In this document: in pieces, positions 24,860 through 32,956 of the stretch | Numbering within the stretch: position 1 is the first letter of the stretch | Layout: every line of letters starts with the position of its first letter | Assembly: GCF_036173125.1 (NCBI RefSeq) | Contig: NZ_CP108054.1 | Span: forward strand, 8,027,001-8,091,000 | DNA length: 64,000 bases | Direction of reading: 5' to 3' | Source: Streptomyces sp. NBC_00286 | GTDB lineage: Bacteria; Actinomycetota; Actinomycetes; Streptomycetales; Streptomycetaceae | The notes under the pieces: generated by a model | Seen by the model: the letters and a program-made list of their open reading frames with translations, nothing else | Told to the model about the DNA's origin: nothing | Databases searched by the model: none | Made by a program: the position numbers and the translations under genes

Positions 24860-27106
24860 CTACTTCCGTACCGGTTTGATCGACTCAAGCGTCGGTACCA
24901 CCGGCTTGATCGTGCCGTCCGCCGCGAACTCCATGCGGTCGATCGTCGTCTCGCGGTGCGTGCCGTCGCCGCCTGCCTTGCCGGGGCCGTTCAGGGCGAA
25001 GCGGTGGTAGACCATGTACCAGTTGTCCGTGCCGGGGGTTCTCACCACCGAGTGGTGGCCGGTGGCCTTGATGCCGTACTCGGGGCGCTTGGAGAGGATC
25101 GTGCCCTTCTTGGTCCAGGGGCCGAGCGGGGACGGGCCGGTGGCGTACGCGACGTGGTAGTTCTCGCTGCGGGTGTCGTCCTCGGACCACATGTAGTAGT
25201 AGGTGCCCTTGCGCTTGATCACGAAGGCGCCCTCGCGGAAGTTGTCCGGGGTGATGTCCTTCACCTTGGTCGCGTCGAAGGACACCATGTCGTCGTTCAG
25301 CGGGACGACATAGCCGCGCCCGTTGCCCCAATAGAGGTACGACTTGCCGTCGTCGTCCGTGTAGACCGAGGGGTCGATCATCTGGCCCTGGAGCTGCCCG
25401 CCCTTGGCGACCAGAGGCTTGCCCAGCGCGTCCTTGAACGGGCCGGCGGGGGAGTCCGCGACCGCGACGCCGATCTGCTGCTCGGCGCAGAAGTAGAAGT
25501 AGTACTTGCCGTTGCGCTCCGCTATCGCCGGTGCCCAGGCGTTCTTGTCGGCCCAGGACACGTCAGGGCCCAGGTCGAGGATCTCGCCGTGGTCCTTCCA
25601 GTGCACCAAGTCCTTTGATGAGAAGGCCTTGAACTTGGTGCCGCTCCAGCCGGGGAAGCCGTCCGTCGTCGGGTAGATCCAGTAGCGGCCGTTCATGTAC
25701 TTGACGTCGGGGTCCGCGTAGAGGCCGGGCAGGACGGGACTGCGGGTCGGGACGGCCTCGACCGTCCAGGTGCGCTTCGTCCCGTCCGCCGCCGTCACGG
25801 TGTACGTCTGCGGCTTGCGGAAGTCGCGGCGCGTGCCCGAGGCCGGGCTGACCTTGGCCCCCGCGCCGACCGCCAGCTTCGGCGCCAGGCGCCTGACGTC
25901 GGCGTTCGGCTCCATCGGCAGGACGACCTTGTTCGCGGACTCCGTGACGATCGCGTACCCCTCCTGGTCCCTCGCCGTCACGTCGACGATCGAGGTGGGG
26001 CTTTCGGGATACGCGGCAAGCAGGCGGTCGTACTCCTTCTGCGTTACCGGCATGACCGTGCCGTGGCGCGGGCTGGTGGGCAGCTGGTAGTTCTGCGACG
26101 GGGTCCACTTGCCCGAGTCGAGGTCGGTGGTCTCGAAGGGGATGTAGCCGCGGCCGCCGTACTCGTCGATGAACAGGTACCACTTGTTCTCGGTGTTGGA
26201 CTTGAAGACCGTCGGGCCCTCGCCGCGGTCCATCGCCCCGTTGCCGATGCAGTCCGCGACGAAGTCGTACTTCGTGGAGGTCAGCGTCCGCGACTTCTCC
26301 CCGGTGATGAACTTCGCGCAGGGGCTGGAGGAGTTCGGGTCGCGCTCGTCCTTGGTGTAGCGGTAGTACGTGCCCTTGTGCTGCACGACGGTTGAGTCGA
26401 TGACCGAGTAGCCGGGGTCGTTCCAGACCTTGGGCTTGCTGAAGGTGCGGAAGTCCTTCGTGGTCGCGTACATCATTTTGTTGTACGTCGAGCCCGTGTG
26501 GTCCGGGTCGTCGGCGGCGTACAGCTTCGAGGCCCAGAAGACGACGAACTCGCCGAGCTTCTCGTCCCAATAGGCCTCAGGGGCCCAGGTGTTGCCCGCG
26601 TTGTCGGGGGAGACCTTCACCAGGCGCTGGTCGGTCCAGTTCACCAGGTCTGTGGACTCCCAGACCATGATGGACTTGCTGCCGTGGCGCTGGACGTCGT
26701 CCCAACTGCCGCTGCTGTTCTCGTACATGCGCAGATCGGTCGCGATCATGTAGAACTTGTCGCCCTTGGGGGCGCGGATCACGAATGGGTCCCGTAGACC
26801 CTTCTCACCGATGGTGGAGGTGAGCACCGGCTTTCCGGCGTTCAGCTCCCGCCAGTGCAGCGGGTCGTTGCCGCGGCTGAGGGCGTAGCGGATCTGCTCG
26901 CCGTCGGCGGTGCCTTCACCGGTGAAGTACGCGAAGAGATAGCCCGCGTACTTCGACTTGGACTTCTGCGTGGCTCTCTCCGCGCTCTTGTTGACGGGCT
27001 GTTCTGCGGTTTGTGCGGGACTGGGTGGGGCTGCCAGGAGGCTCAGGAACAGGGCGAGCAGCGCTGACAGGGAGGTCAGGAGCGTGCGGGCGGTGCGGGG
27101 GCGCAT
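24860..27106 (-). CDS. Secreted protein with two GH43 modules
   Basis: This 748-residue secreted enzyme starts at ATG 27106 with a clear signal peptide (LLTSLSALLALFLSLLAA). The first GH43-like module (about 53-340) begins YLFAYFTGEG and has GLRDPFVIRAPKGDKFYMIA and DRGEGPTVFKS. A beta-sandwich/Ig-like linker domain (about 365-450, with TYTVTAADGTKRTWTVEAV) follows. The second GH43 module (about 458-740) is canonical, with GLYADPDVKYMNGRYWIYP, QGQMIDPSVYTDDDGKSYLY and FREGAFVIKRKGTYYYMWSE carrying base, modulator and acid residues. It likely releases arabinose from arabinan side chains of pectin. The promoter shares a divergent region with the PL9 gene. Confidence 0.9.
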   Translation of the reverse strand: MRPRTARTLLTSLSALLALFLSLLAAPPSPAQTAEQPVNKSAERATQKSKSKYAGYLFAYFTGEGTADGEQIRYALSRGNDPLHWRELNAGKPVLTSTIGEKGLRDPFVIRAPKGDKFYMIATDLRMYENSSGSWDDVQRHGSKSIMVWESTDLVNWTDQRLVKVSPDNAGNTWAPEAYWDEKLGEFVVFWASKLYAADDPDHTGSTYNKMMYATTKDFRTFSKPKVWNDPGYSVIDSTVVQHKGTYYRYTKDERDPNSSSPCAKFITGEKSRTLTSTKYDFVADCIGNGAMDRGEGPTVFKSNTENKWYLFIDEYGGRGYIPFETTDLDSGKWTPSQNYQLPTSPRHGTVMPVTQKEYDRLLAAYPESPTSIVDVTARDQEGYAIVTESANKVVLPMEPNADVRRLAPKLAVGAGAKVSPASGTRRDFRKPQTYTVTAADGTKRTWTVEAVPTRSPVLPGLYADPDVKYMNGRYWIYPTTDGFPGWSGTKFKAFSSKDLVHWKDHGEILDLGPDVSWADKNAWAPAIAERNGKYYFYFCAEQQIGVAVADSPAGPFKDALGKPLVAKGGQLQGQMIDPSVYTDDDGKSYLYWGNGRGYVVPLNDDMVSFDATKVKDITPDNFREGAFVIKRKGTYYYMWSEDDTRSENYHVAYATGPSPLGPWTKKGTILSKRPEYGIKATGHHSVVRTPGTDNWYMVYHRFALNGPGKAGGDGTHRETTIDRMEFAADGTIKPVVPTLESIKPVRK

Positions 27107-27208
27107 GGCACATCCTGTGGGAGTCTGGTGGTTTCTGTTGGGCCGAACTGACCTGGAGTTTCACCAGTGGGGCTCGGGGCGTCAATCGGTGCGACATGGA
27201 CCGGAGTG

Positions 27209-27223
27209 ATCGAAACTTTCGAT
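27209..27223. promoter_or_regulatory. CGAAACTTTCG-type operator in a divergent promoter
   Basis: The 15-base near-perfect palindrome ATCGAAACTTTCGAT lies 103 bases before the double-GH43 start and 112 bases before the PL9 start. It contains GAAACTTTC, a motif known from actinomycete xylanase promoters, and it fits the CGAA-N-TTCG style sites reported for a LacI-type repressor of xylan genes in Streptomyces. Confidence 0.6.
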
Positions 27224-27334
27224 TCATTTTCGGTTCGGCGCGGCAACCTTTTCCGGCCATGGCGGCGACTTATTGGGCAGAGGCGGGCTTCCCGGCCCGC
27301 CCCTCGTCCCCAACTCCCAGGAAAGGAACGCCCC

Positions 27335-28492
27335 GTGCTCCAGAGCACTGGACGCCACCGCCGGACGCGCACCCTCTCCATTGCCGCCGCGGTGTCCGTC
27401 GCCTCGGGGGCGGGTGGCGTCTACCTCGGCCTCTCGGACGACGGAGCCGACGCCGCCCCCGTCAGGACGGTCGTCGTCTCCAGCACCGCTCAGCTCGAAG
27501 CCGCCGTCAAGGCCGCCACGCCCGGCACCACCATCCAGGTGCGCGGCGGCACGTACTACCCGACGAAGACCCTCAAGTCCTCGGCGAACGGAACCAGTTC
27601 GGCCCGTATCACCTTGCAAGCCGCTCCTGGGGCGAAGGTGAAGATCGACGGCTCGAAGCTGCCCGACGGCTCTTGGCTCGCCGGGATCTACGGCGACCAC
27701 TGGACCGTCGAGAACCTCACCTGGCAGAACGCGCCGGCCCATGGCTTCGTCGCCACCTCCTCCGCCGGCGGAGTGTTCAGGAACCTCGTCACCGCGAACA
27801 ACGGCGACTCCGGCTTCACACTGCGCGGCGACGGCACCACGAACAACCTCGTGCAGAACCTGGACAGTTACGGCAACTACGACCCGTCCGGACACGGCCA
27901 GAACGCCGACGGGATCGCCGTGAAGTTCGGCTCCGGCACCGGCAACAAGATCACCGGCGCCCGCCTCTACAACAACTCGGATGACGGTCTCGACTTCTGG
28001 CAGTTCTCCAGCCCCGTCACCGTCGAGCACTCCTGGGCCTTCGGAAACGGCGAGAACCGCTGGAAGGACCCGGCCTTCGAGGGCAACGGCAACGGCTTCA
28101 AGCTCGGCGGCGGAGGCGCCTCGGTCGCCCACGTCGTCACCCACAACGCGGCCTGGAACAACACGAAGCACGGCTTCACCGAGAACTCCAACACCGGTGC
28201 CATGAGCCTGAACCGCAACACCGCCTACGCCAACGCCGGTTCGGGCTACTACTTCGCCACCGGCAAGGCCCGGCTCGGCAAGAACCTCGCGGTGAGCAAC
28301 AAGGGCGGCACGTCCAAGCTCGGCCCGTCCACCGTTTCCGCGGGCAACAACTGGGACAAGGGCATCGCCGCCCCGGCCCTCAAGTCCACCAACGCGTCCA
28401 CCGCGTACGGCGCCCGCAAGGAGGACGGCTCGCTGCCCGCGACGACATTCCTGACGGCGGGCTCCACCACCATCGGTTCCACCATGAACTGA
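27335..28492 (+). CDS. Secreted pectate lyase, PL9-like beta-helix protein
   Basis: The protein has 385 residues from GTG 27335, with GGAAAGGAA seven bases upstream. The signal is RRTRTLSIAAAVSVASGAGG, followed by a right-handed parallel beta-helix. PL9 traits are the N-terminal LEAAVKAATPGTTIQVRGGTYYP, NADGIAVKFGSGTGNKITGA, NNSDDGLDFWQFSSPV (calcium-binding Asp residues) and GNGNGFKLGGGG. The catalytic Lys of PL9 is probably in the FKLGGG segment. It would cleave polygalacturonate or rhamnogalacturonan backbones. It is transcribed divergently from the double-GH43 enzyme across a shared palindromic operator. Confidence 0.88.
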   Translation: MLQSTGRHRRTRTLSIAAAVSVASGAGGVYLGLSDDGADAAPVRTVVVSSTAQLEAAVKAATPGTTIQVRGGTYYPTKTLKSSANGTSSARITLQAAPGAKVKIDGSKLPDGSWLAGIYGDHWTVENLTWQNAPAHGFVATSSAGGVFRNLVTANNGDSGFTLRGDGTTNNLVQNLDSYGNYDPSGHGQNADGIAVKFGSGTGNKITGARLYNNSDDGLDFWQFSSPVTVEHSWAFGNGENRWKDPAFEGNGNGFKLGGGGASVAHVVTHNAAWNNTKHGFTENSNTGAMSLNRNTAYANAGSGYYFATGKARLGKNLAVSNKGGTSKLGPSTVSAGNNWDKGIAAPALKSTNASTAYGARKEDGSLPATTFLTAGSTTIGSTMN

Positions 28493-28533
28493 TCCTCCCG
28501 CTCCCCCCACGGGCCCATCCCCCCACGGCCCAT

Positions 28534-28579
28534 GAGAACGCCCCCGCCGAGACCTCCCAAGTCCGGCGGGGGCGTTCTC
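28534..28579. terminator. Bidirectional hairpin terminator
   Basis: A 16-bp perfect stem (28534-28549 with 28564-28579) and a 14-base loop lie between the convergent PL9 and PL3 genes. Confidence 0.8.
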
Positions 28580-28641
28580 CTTGCTACTGGCCGTCGTGGG
28601 GGGGGGCTCGGGCCAGCAGATCTGTGTGGTCCGCGGAGGAC

Positions 28642-29469
28642 CTACTTGTAGGTGATGTCGGACGGCTTGTAGTTGCAGTGCGTGCCGTCGGCGTCCGAGC
28701 CCGCCTCCTCCGGCTCGTCACCGCTGTTGTTGCCCTTGAACTTCTGGCACGGCACGATCTCCTTGCCGCCGTCGCCGGTGATGGTCACCTTGCGCAGGGC
28801 CGCGGAGTCGCCGTAGTTGCTGTTGATGCCGGCCAGACGCCCGCCCGGAGCAGTCACCTCCAGGCTGTTGAAGATCACGCTGCGCTTGTACTGCGTCGAG
28901 CAGTTGCCGCAGGAGCGGTAGAGGCTCTTGAAGTCCTCCGCCACGAAGTCCGAGACGACGAGCTTGCCGCCGCCGTTGTGCTGGAGGACCTTGTCCTCGG
29001 CGTGCTTCGCACCGCCGCCCTTGATGGTGAAGGTGGCCGACTCGCCGCCGCGGAACGTGGCGGCGTCCTCGCCGACGTCCTCCCACCAGACGTTCTGCAG
29101 CGTGCAGGAGCCCTTGCAGTGGACGCCGTCGGCGCCGGGCTTGCCGATGACGACGTTCTTCAGCGTCGCGCCGTCCGCGAGCTCGAAGATCGGGTCTCCG
29201 CCCTCCTCCTGACCGTCACCGGCCAGGTCGCCGCTGCCGTAGAAGCGCTTCATGCCGCCGTCCTTGACGCCCTCCACCGGGATCGTCTTGGAGACCGCCT
29301 CGCTGCCGTCGGGGGTCGGCCACTGGGCCGCGGCATTGGCCGACGACATCATCGTGGTGGTGAGGACGGCCGCTCCGGTCAGGCCTAACGCGGACAGGCT
29401 GCCGACGATGGCCTGTGTCCGGCTGAGCTTGCGGCGATGGCGTGCGCGCTGCTGTGTTTCTGAACTCAT
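28642..29469 (-). CDS. Secreted pectate lyase, PL3 family
   Basis: This is a 275-residue lyase. ATG 29469 has AAGGAAC upstream; the signal (IVGSLSALGLTGAAVLTTT) is cleaved near SANAAA. PL3 features are VKDGGMKRFYGSGDLAGDG, DPIFELADGATLKNVVIG, GADGVHCKGSCTLQNVWWEDVGEDA and the basic FKSLYRSCGNCSTQYKR with the catalytic Lys/Arg region. Cysteines are paired and conserved (CKGSC, CGNC). It acts on low-methylated pectin with calcium. It is the fourth pectate lyase of the window, each from a different or divergent PL family, and the last gene of the pectin island. Confidence 0.93.
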   Translation of the reverse strand: MSSETQQRARHRRKLSRTQAIVGSLSALGLTGAAVLTTTMMSSANAAAQWPTPDGSEAVSKTIPVEGVKDGGMKRFYGSGDLAGDGQEEGGDPIFELADGATLKNVVIGKPGADGVHCKGSCTLQNVWWEDVGEDAATFRGGESATFTIKGGGAKHAEDKVLQHNGGGKLVVSDFVAEDFKSLYRSCGNCSTQYKRSVIFNSLEVTAPGGRLAGINSNYGDSAALRKVTITGDGGKEIVPCQKFKGNNSGDEPEEAGSDADGTHCNYKPSDITYK

Positions 29470-29590
29470 GTCCCGTTCCTTGAGTGGGGGGAGAGACCTT
29501 GCGTCTCCCTGGTTGCCACCCGGAAGGAGCGGGTTGCCGCCCCTCGGAACTTTTTTTACGGCCGCCGCTCGTTATGAGCTTTCCGCGCCG

Positions 29591-29660
29591 CCGGTCATGA
29601 GCCGTCGGTCACCAGCAGCCGGTCACGAGTCGCCGGTCACCGGCAGCTGGTCATGAGTCG
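29591..29660. repeat. 28-bp imperfect tandem repeat, 2.5 copies
   Basis: CCGGTCATGAGCCGTCGGTC begins a 28-base unit at 29591-29618, repeated with about five changes at 29619-29646 and in part at 29647-29660. The last part overlaps the 3' end of the minus-strand gene at 29651. Confidence 0.75.
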
Positions 29661-30508
29661 TCGTCATCGTCGTCCTGGCCCTCGAAGTCGCCCTGTACGC
29701 CCACCTGCTGGCCATCAGCCGTCGCGGTGGCCGCATAGCGGTCGTTACTGGCGTCACGGCCGCCGTAGTCATGGTCGTACTGCCCGGCGAACACGAACTC
29801 ACCGGCCGGGACCGTACGGCCCTCCTTGAGCTGCCAGGTGTAGACGATGAAGCCGTCCCGCTCGCCGACCGTCATCTCGAAGTCGGCCTCGGGGAGTGAG
29901 CGCCAGGCGCCCGTCGAGTTGACCCCGCCGGTCTGCTTGACGCGCAACTGGACGGTCAGCGAGGTGAGTTGCTTGTCCGACTTCACCGTCACATTGCTCT
30001 GCGCCCAGAAGTCGTTGCTGTGCGGATCGACCGAGCCGTCCGACCACAGCGGGCCCTCCTCGGTGCCGGCGTCCGCGGGTGGATTGACGGCAGGGGGCGG
30101 CTCGGGCTGCTTGACCGGCGGCGACGCGGGCGCGGTCGGCTTCTCGGGACGCGGGGAACTCGTCGGGTCCGGCGGGATCTCGCCGCGCTTCGACTCCTCG
30201 GGCGACGGCTCGGGAGTCGGTGTGACCGCGACGGTCTGCTGGGCCTTGTCGTCCTCCTTCAGCGCGGACGCCGCCGCGTAGCCGCCCACGGCCAGGAGGC
30301 CCGCGACCGCGGCCGTGGCGCCGACGACCCGCGCCCAGCCGAGCGCTTGGGGCCGCTGCGCAGGCCGCCGGGAGGTCTCGGACTCGGCCATGCCGCGCTC
30401 GATGCGGGCCAGGATGCGCGCACGGTCGGGCTCATGAGCGCCGGCCGCCTCACGCAGCCGGGCGCGCACGGCGTTGTCCGTGGCACGTGTATCGCGCTGC
30501 CCGGTCAC
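29651..30508 (-). CDS. Membrane protein coupled to the SigE-family sigma factor
   Basis: This 285-residue protein starts at GTG 30508, overlapping the sigma-factor stop (GTGA). A cytoplasmic helical N-terminus (NAVRARLREAAGAHEPDRARI, about 10-30) precedes a single transmembrane span (VVGATAAVAGLLAVGGYAAA, about 66-85). A Pro/Thr/Glu-rich wall linker (about 90-150) and a beta-rich extracytoplasmic domain with TVQLRVKQTGGVNSTGAWR come next, and the tail is acidic (GQDDDDDDS). This position and topology suit an anti-sigma factor or a sigma-controlled envelope protein, but no zf-HC2 motif is present. The function is inferred from context only. Confidence 0.7.
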   Translation of the reverse strand: MTGQRDTRATDNAVRARLREAAGAHEPDRARILARIERGMAESETSRRPAQRPQALGWARVVGATAAVAGLLAVGGYAAASALKEDDKAQQTVAVTPTPEPSPEESKRGEIPPDPTSSPRPEKPTAPASPPVKQPEPPPAVNPPADAGTEEGPLWSDGSVDPHSNDFWAQSNVTVKSDKQLTSLTVQLRVKQTGGVNSTGAWRSLPEADFEMTVGERDGFIVYTWQLKEGRTVPAGEFVFAGQYDHDYGGRDASNDRYAATATADGQQVGVQGDFEGQDDDDDDS

Positions 30509-31071
30509 GGGTTCCTCCCTCCGGCCCCACCGGTGCGCAGCACCGCCGCGTGCACCTGGCTCGGGCCGTCCGCACTGCCCAGCAACCGCTGCAACTCGGC
30601 CATCCCCTTCGACGTCTGGCTCTTCACCGTACCGACGGAGATGCCGAGAGCGAGCGCGGTGTCCTTCTCCGAGAGGTCGAAAGCGTGACGTAGCACCACA
30701 CATGCCCGCTTGCGGAACGGCAGACTGCGCAGCGCCCCCTGGACATCGACGACGGCCGGCACATCCGGGTTCTCGCTGCTCTCCTCGCGCTGCGACCAGA
30801 ACAGCGTGACGCGTCTGCGCTCCCGCACCGCGCTGCGGATCCGGCTGCGCGCCAGATTGGCGACCACTCCGCGCGCGTACGCCACCGGATGGTCGGCCTC
30901 CCGCACCCGGTCCCAGCGGTGCCACATGGCGAGCAGCGCGTCCGCCGCCAGATCGTCGGCGGCGTCCGACTCGCCGGTCAACAGATGGGCCAGCCGCGCC
31001 AGTTCGGCATAGTGCCGCTCGAAGAAGTCATGGAACTCCACGGAGGCGGCGTCGTCGACGACAGTGCCCAC
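30505..31071 (-). CDS. ECF sigma factor, SigE family
   Basis: This 188-residue sigma factor starts at GTG 31071 (MGTVVDDAASVEFHDFF); GGGAGAGG is six bases upstream. Region 2 (about 15-85) has FFERHYAELARLAHLLTG and DDLAADALLAMWHRWDRV. Region 4 (about 120-175) has LRSLPFRKRACVVLRH and the HTH DTALALGISVGTVKSQTSKG. This length and the GTVKSQ... helix are typical of the SigE-like ECF group of Streptomyces. Its partner membrane gene is translationally coupled. A longer open frame upstream runs antisense through the purine permease gene and is not part of the protein. Confidence 0.9.
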   Translation of the reverse strand: MGTVVDDAASVEFHDFFERHYAELARLAHLLTGESDAADDLAADALLAMWHRWDRVREADHPVAYARGVVANLARSRIRSAVRERRRVTLFWSQREESSENPDVPAVVDVQGALRSLPFRKRACVVLRHAFDLSEKDTALALGISVGTVKSQTSKGMAELQRLLGSADGPSQVHAAVLRTGGAGGRNP

Positions 31072-31362
31072 GGGCGACCTCTCCCTGCTGAAATCCGGAC
31101 AGTACGGTTGACCTGCGCGCGCCGTGCCTGCGAAGTGCGTATACGGACGGACCCCGTGTGTCACCCGTGAAGGAATGGTGCTCCTGTGGGTGAGATTCGA
31201 GAGAGTAGCAGGCGCCCGTACAGGACTTCGAAGGCCGTGCGGTAGGCCGAACTCGATCGCGTACGTGATTCCGTAACACGGCGAAAACCCGAAAGCGCAG
31301 TACGGCGGGAACAATCCAGCCAGCATCCGCGCACTCAGCACGCAGTAACGAGGAGCATCCGC

Positions 31363-32811
31363 ATGTCCGGAGCACAGAAGGTGACCGACCGGCCAAGTGC
31401 CGCACCACCCCCGGCGAACAGCGTCGACCGGTTCTTCAAGATCTCCGCCAGGGGATCCACCTTCGCCCGGGAGATCCGCGGCGGTTTCGCCACGTTCTTC
31501 ACGATGGCGTACATCCTTGTCCTGAACCCCATCATCCTGGGCAGCGCCGAGGACAAGTTCGGGCAGCGGCTCGACAGCGTCCAACTCGTCACCGCCACCG
31601 CCCTGGTGGCCGCCGTCATGACCGTCATCATGGGCGTCGGCGGCAATCTGCCGCTCGCCCTCGCCGCCGGACTCGGCCTCAACGCCGTCGTCGCCTTCCA
31701 GATAGCCCCGCTGATGAGCTGGGCCGACGCGATGGGTCTGATCGTCCTCGAGGGACTGCTGATCTGTGTGCTGGTGGTGACGGGCCTGCGCGAGGCCGTC
31801 ATGCACGCGATCCCTCAGCCCCTGAAGCAGGCGATCAGCGTCGGCATCGGCCTGTTCATCGCGCTCATCGGCTTCGTCGACGCCGGGTTCGTCACCCGCA
31901 TCCCGGACGCGGCGAACACCACGGTGCCCGTGCAGCTGGGCGCCACCGGCGCGCTGACCGGCTGGCCGATGCTCGTCTTCTGCCTCGGGGTGCTGCTGAC
32001 CATCGGGCTGCTCGCCCGCAAGGTCAAGGGCGCCATCCTGATCAGCATCGTGCTGATGACGCTCCTGGCGATCATCATCAACTCGGCGGCCGACATCAAG
32101 AGTTGGGGCCTGACCACGCCCGCGTGGCCGGACAAGGTGGTCGACACCCCCGACTTCGGGCTGATCGGCGACTTCAGCCTGTTCGGCGCCTTCGGCGAGG
32201 CCGGCGCGATCACCGTCGTCCTGCTGGTCTTCACGCTGATCCTGTCGGACTTCTTCGACACCATGGGCACGGTCGTCGGCGTCAGCGCCGAGGCCGGGCT
32301 GCTGGACGAGGACGGCAAGGTGCCCAACCTGGGCCGCGTGCTGCTGATCGACGGCGCCGCCGCGGTCGCGGGCGGCGCGTCCTCCGCCTCCTCCTCGACC
32401 TCGTACATCGAGTCGGCGGCGGGCGTCGGCGAGGGCGCCCGCACGGGCTTCGCCAACCTGGTCACCGGCGGACTGTTCGCCCTGGCCCTGTTCATGACCC
32501 CGCTGCTGACCATCGTCCCGCTCCAGGCCGCGGCCCCCGCCCTCGTCGCGGTCGGCTTCCTGATGATGACTCAGGTCAAGCACATCGACTGGGACAAGTA
32601 CGAGATAGCCATCCCCGCGTTCCTGACGATCGCCGTGATGCCCTTCACGTACTCGATCACCAACGGCATCGGGGCGGGCTTCGTCGCGTACGTCCTCATC
32701 AAGTCGGTGCTCGGCAAGGCCCGCGAGGTCCACTGGCTGCTGTGGGGCGCGGCGGCACTGTTCCTGGTGTACTTCGCGATCGACCCGATCGAGCAGTTGC
32801 TGGGCGTGTAA
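31363..32811 (+). CDS. NCS2 family purine permease (AzgA/PbuG-like)
   Basis: This 482-residue membrane transporter starts at ATG 31363. It has the AzgA-type signatures ATFFTMAYILVLNPIIL (about 43-60), a GVGGNLPLALAAGLGLNAVVAF helix, and LSDFFDTMGTVVGV (about 296-309) with the proton-coupling acidic residue, then GASSASSSTSYIESAAGVGEG. About 13 spans are visible. It should import adenine, guanine or hypoxanthine by proton symport. It is monocistronic, 291 bases from the divergent sigma factor, and ends at the hairpin of repeat copy D. Confidence 0.92.
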   Translation: MSGAQKVTDRPSAAPPPANSVDRFFKISARGSTFAREIRGGFATFFTMAYILVLNPIILGSAEDKFGQRLDSVQLVTATALVAAVMTVIMGVGGNLPLALAAGLGLNAVVAFQIAPLMSWADAMGLIVLEGLLICVLVVTGLREAVMHAIPQPLKQAISVGIGLFIALIGFVDAGFVTRIPDAANTTVPVQLGATGALTGWPMLVFCLGVLLTIGLLARKVKGAILISIVLMTLLAIIINSAADIKSWGLTTPAWPDKVVDTPDFGLIGDFSLFGAFGEAGAITVVLLVFTLILSDFFDTMGTVVGVSAEAGLLDEDGKVPNLGRVLLIDGAAAVAGGASSASSSTSYIESAAGVGEGARTGFANLVTGGLFALALFMTPLLTIVPLQAAAPALVAVGFLMMTQVKHIDWDKYEIAIPAFLTIAVMPFTYSITNGIGAGFVAYVLIKSVLGKAREVHWLLWGAAALFLVYFAIDPIEQLLGV

Positions 32812-32824
32812 GGCCAGTCGGTGC

Positions 32825-32945
32825 GCGCGCCCCTGGAAGGAGGCCGCAGGCCTTCCTTCCAGGGGCGCGGGGCTGTTATCGATATGCGGCTCCGCCGCGT
32901 GGGCGCGACCAGCCACGACGGAGCCGCAGTTTCGAACTGCCCTTC
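32825..32945 (-). repeat. Dispersed intergenic repeat, copy D (inverted)
   Basis: Read on the minus strand, this copy contains GTGGCTGGTCGCGCCCACGC and GCGGAGCCGCATATCGATAA, the same core as copies A-C and E. It fills the gap between two convergent genes. Confidence 0.85.
32826..32869. terminator. Bidirectional hairpin within repeat copy D
   Basis: A 15-bp stem (32826-32840 with 32855-32869) with an inner AGGCC/GGCCT stem forms a long hairpin just after the permease stop; it also serves the convergent penicillin-binding protein gene. Confidence 0.75.
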
Positions 32946-32956
32946 CAGTGGAGCGC

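Noticed and set aside
31072..32916. Long N-terminal extension of the 30505 sigma factor
   Set aside because: It runs antisense through the purine permease and has no domain; a good RBS supports GTG 31071.
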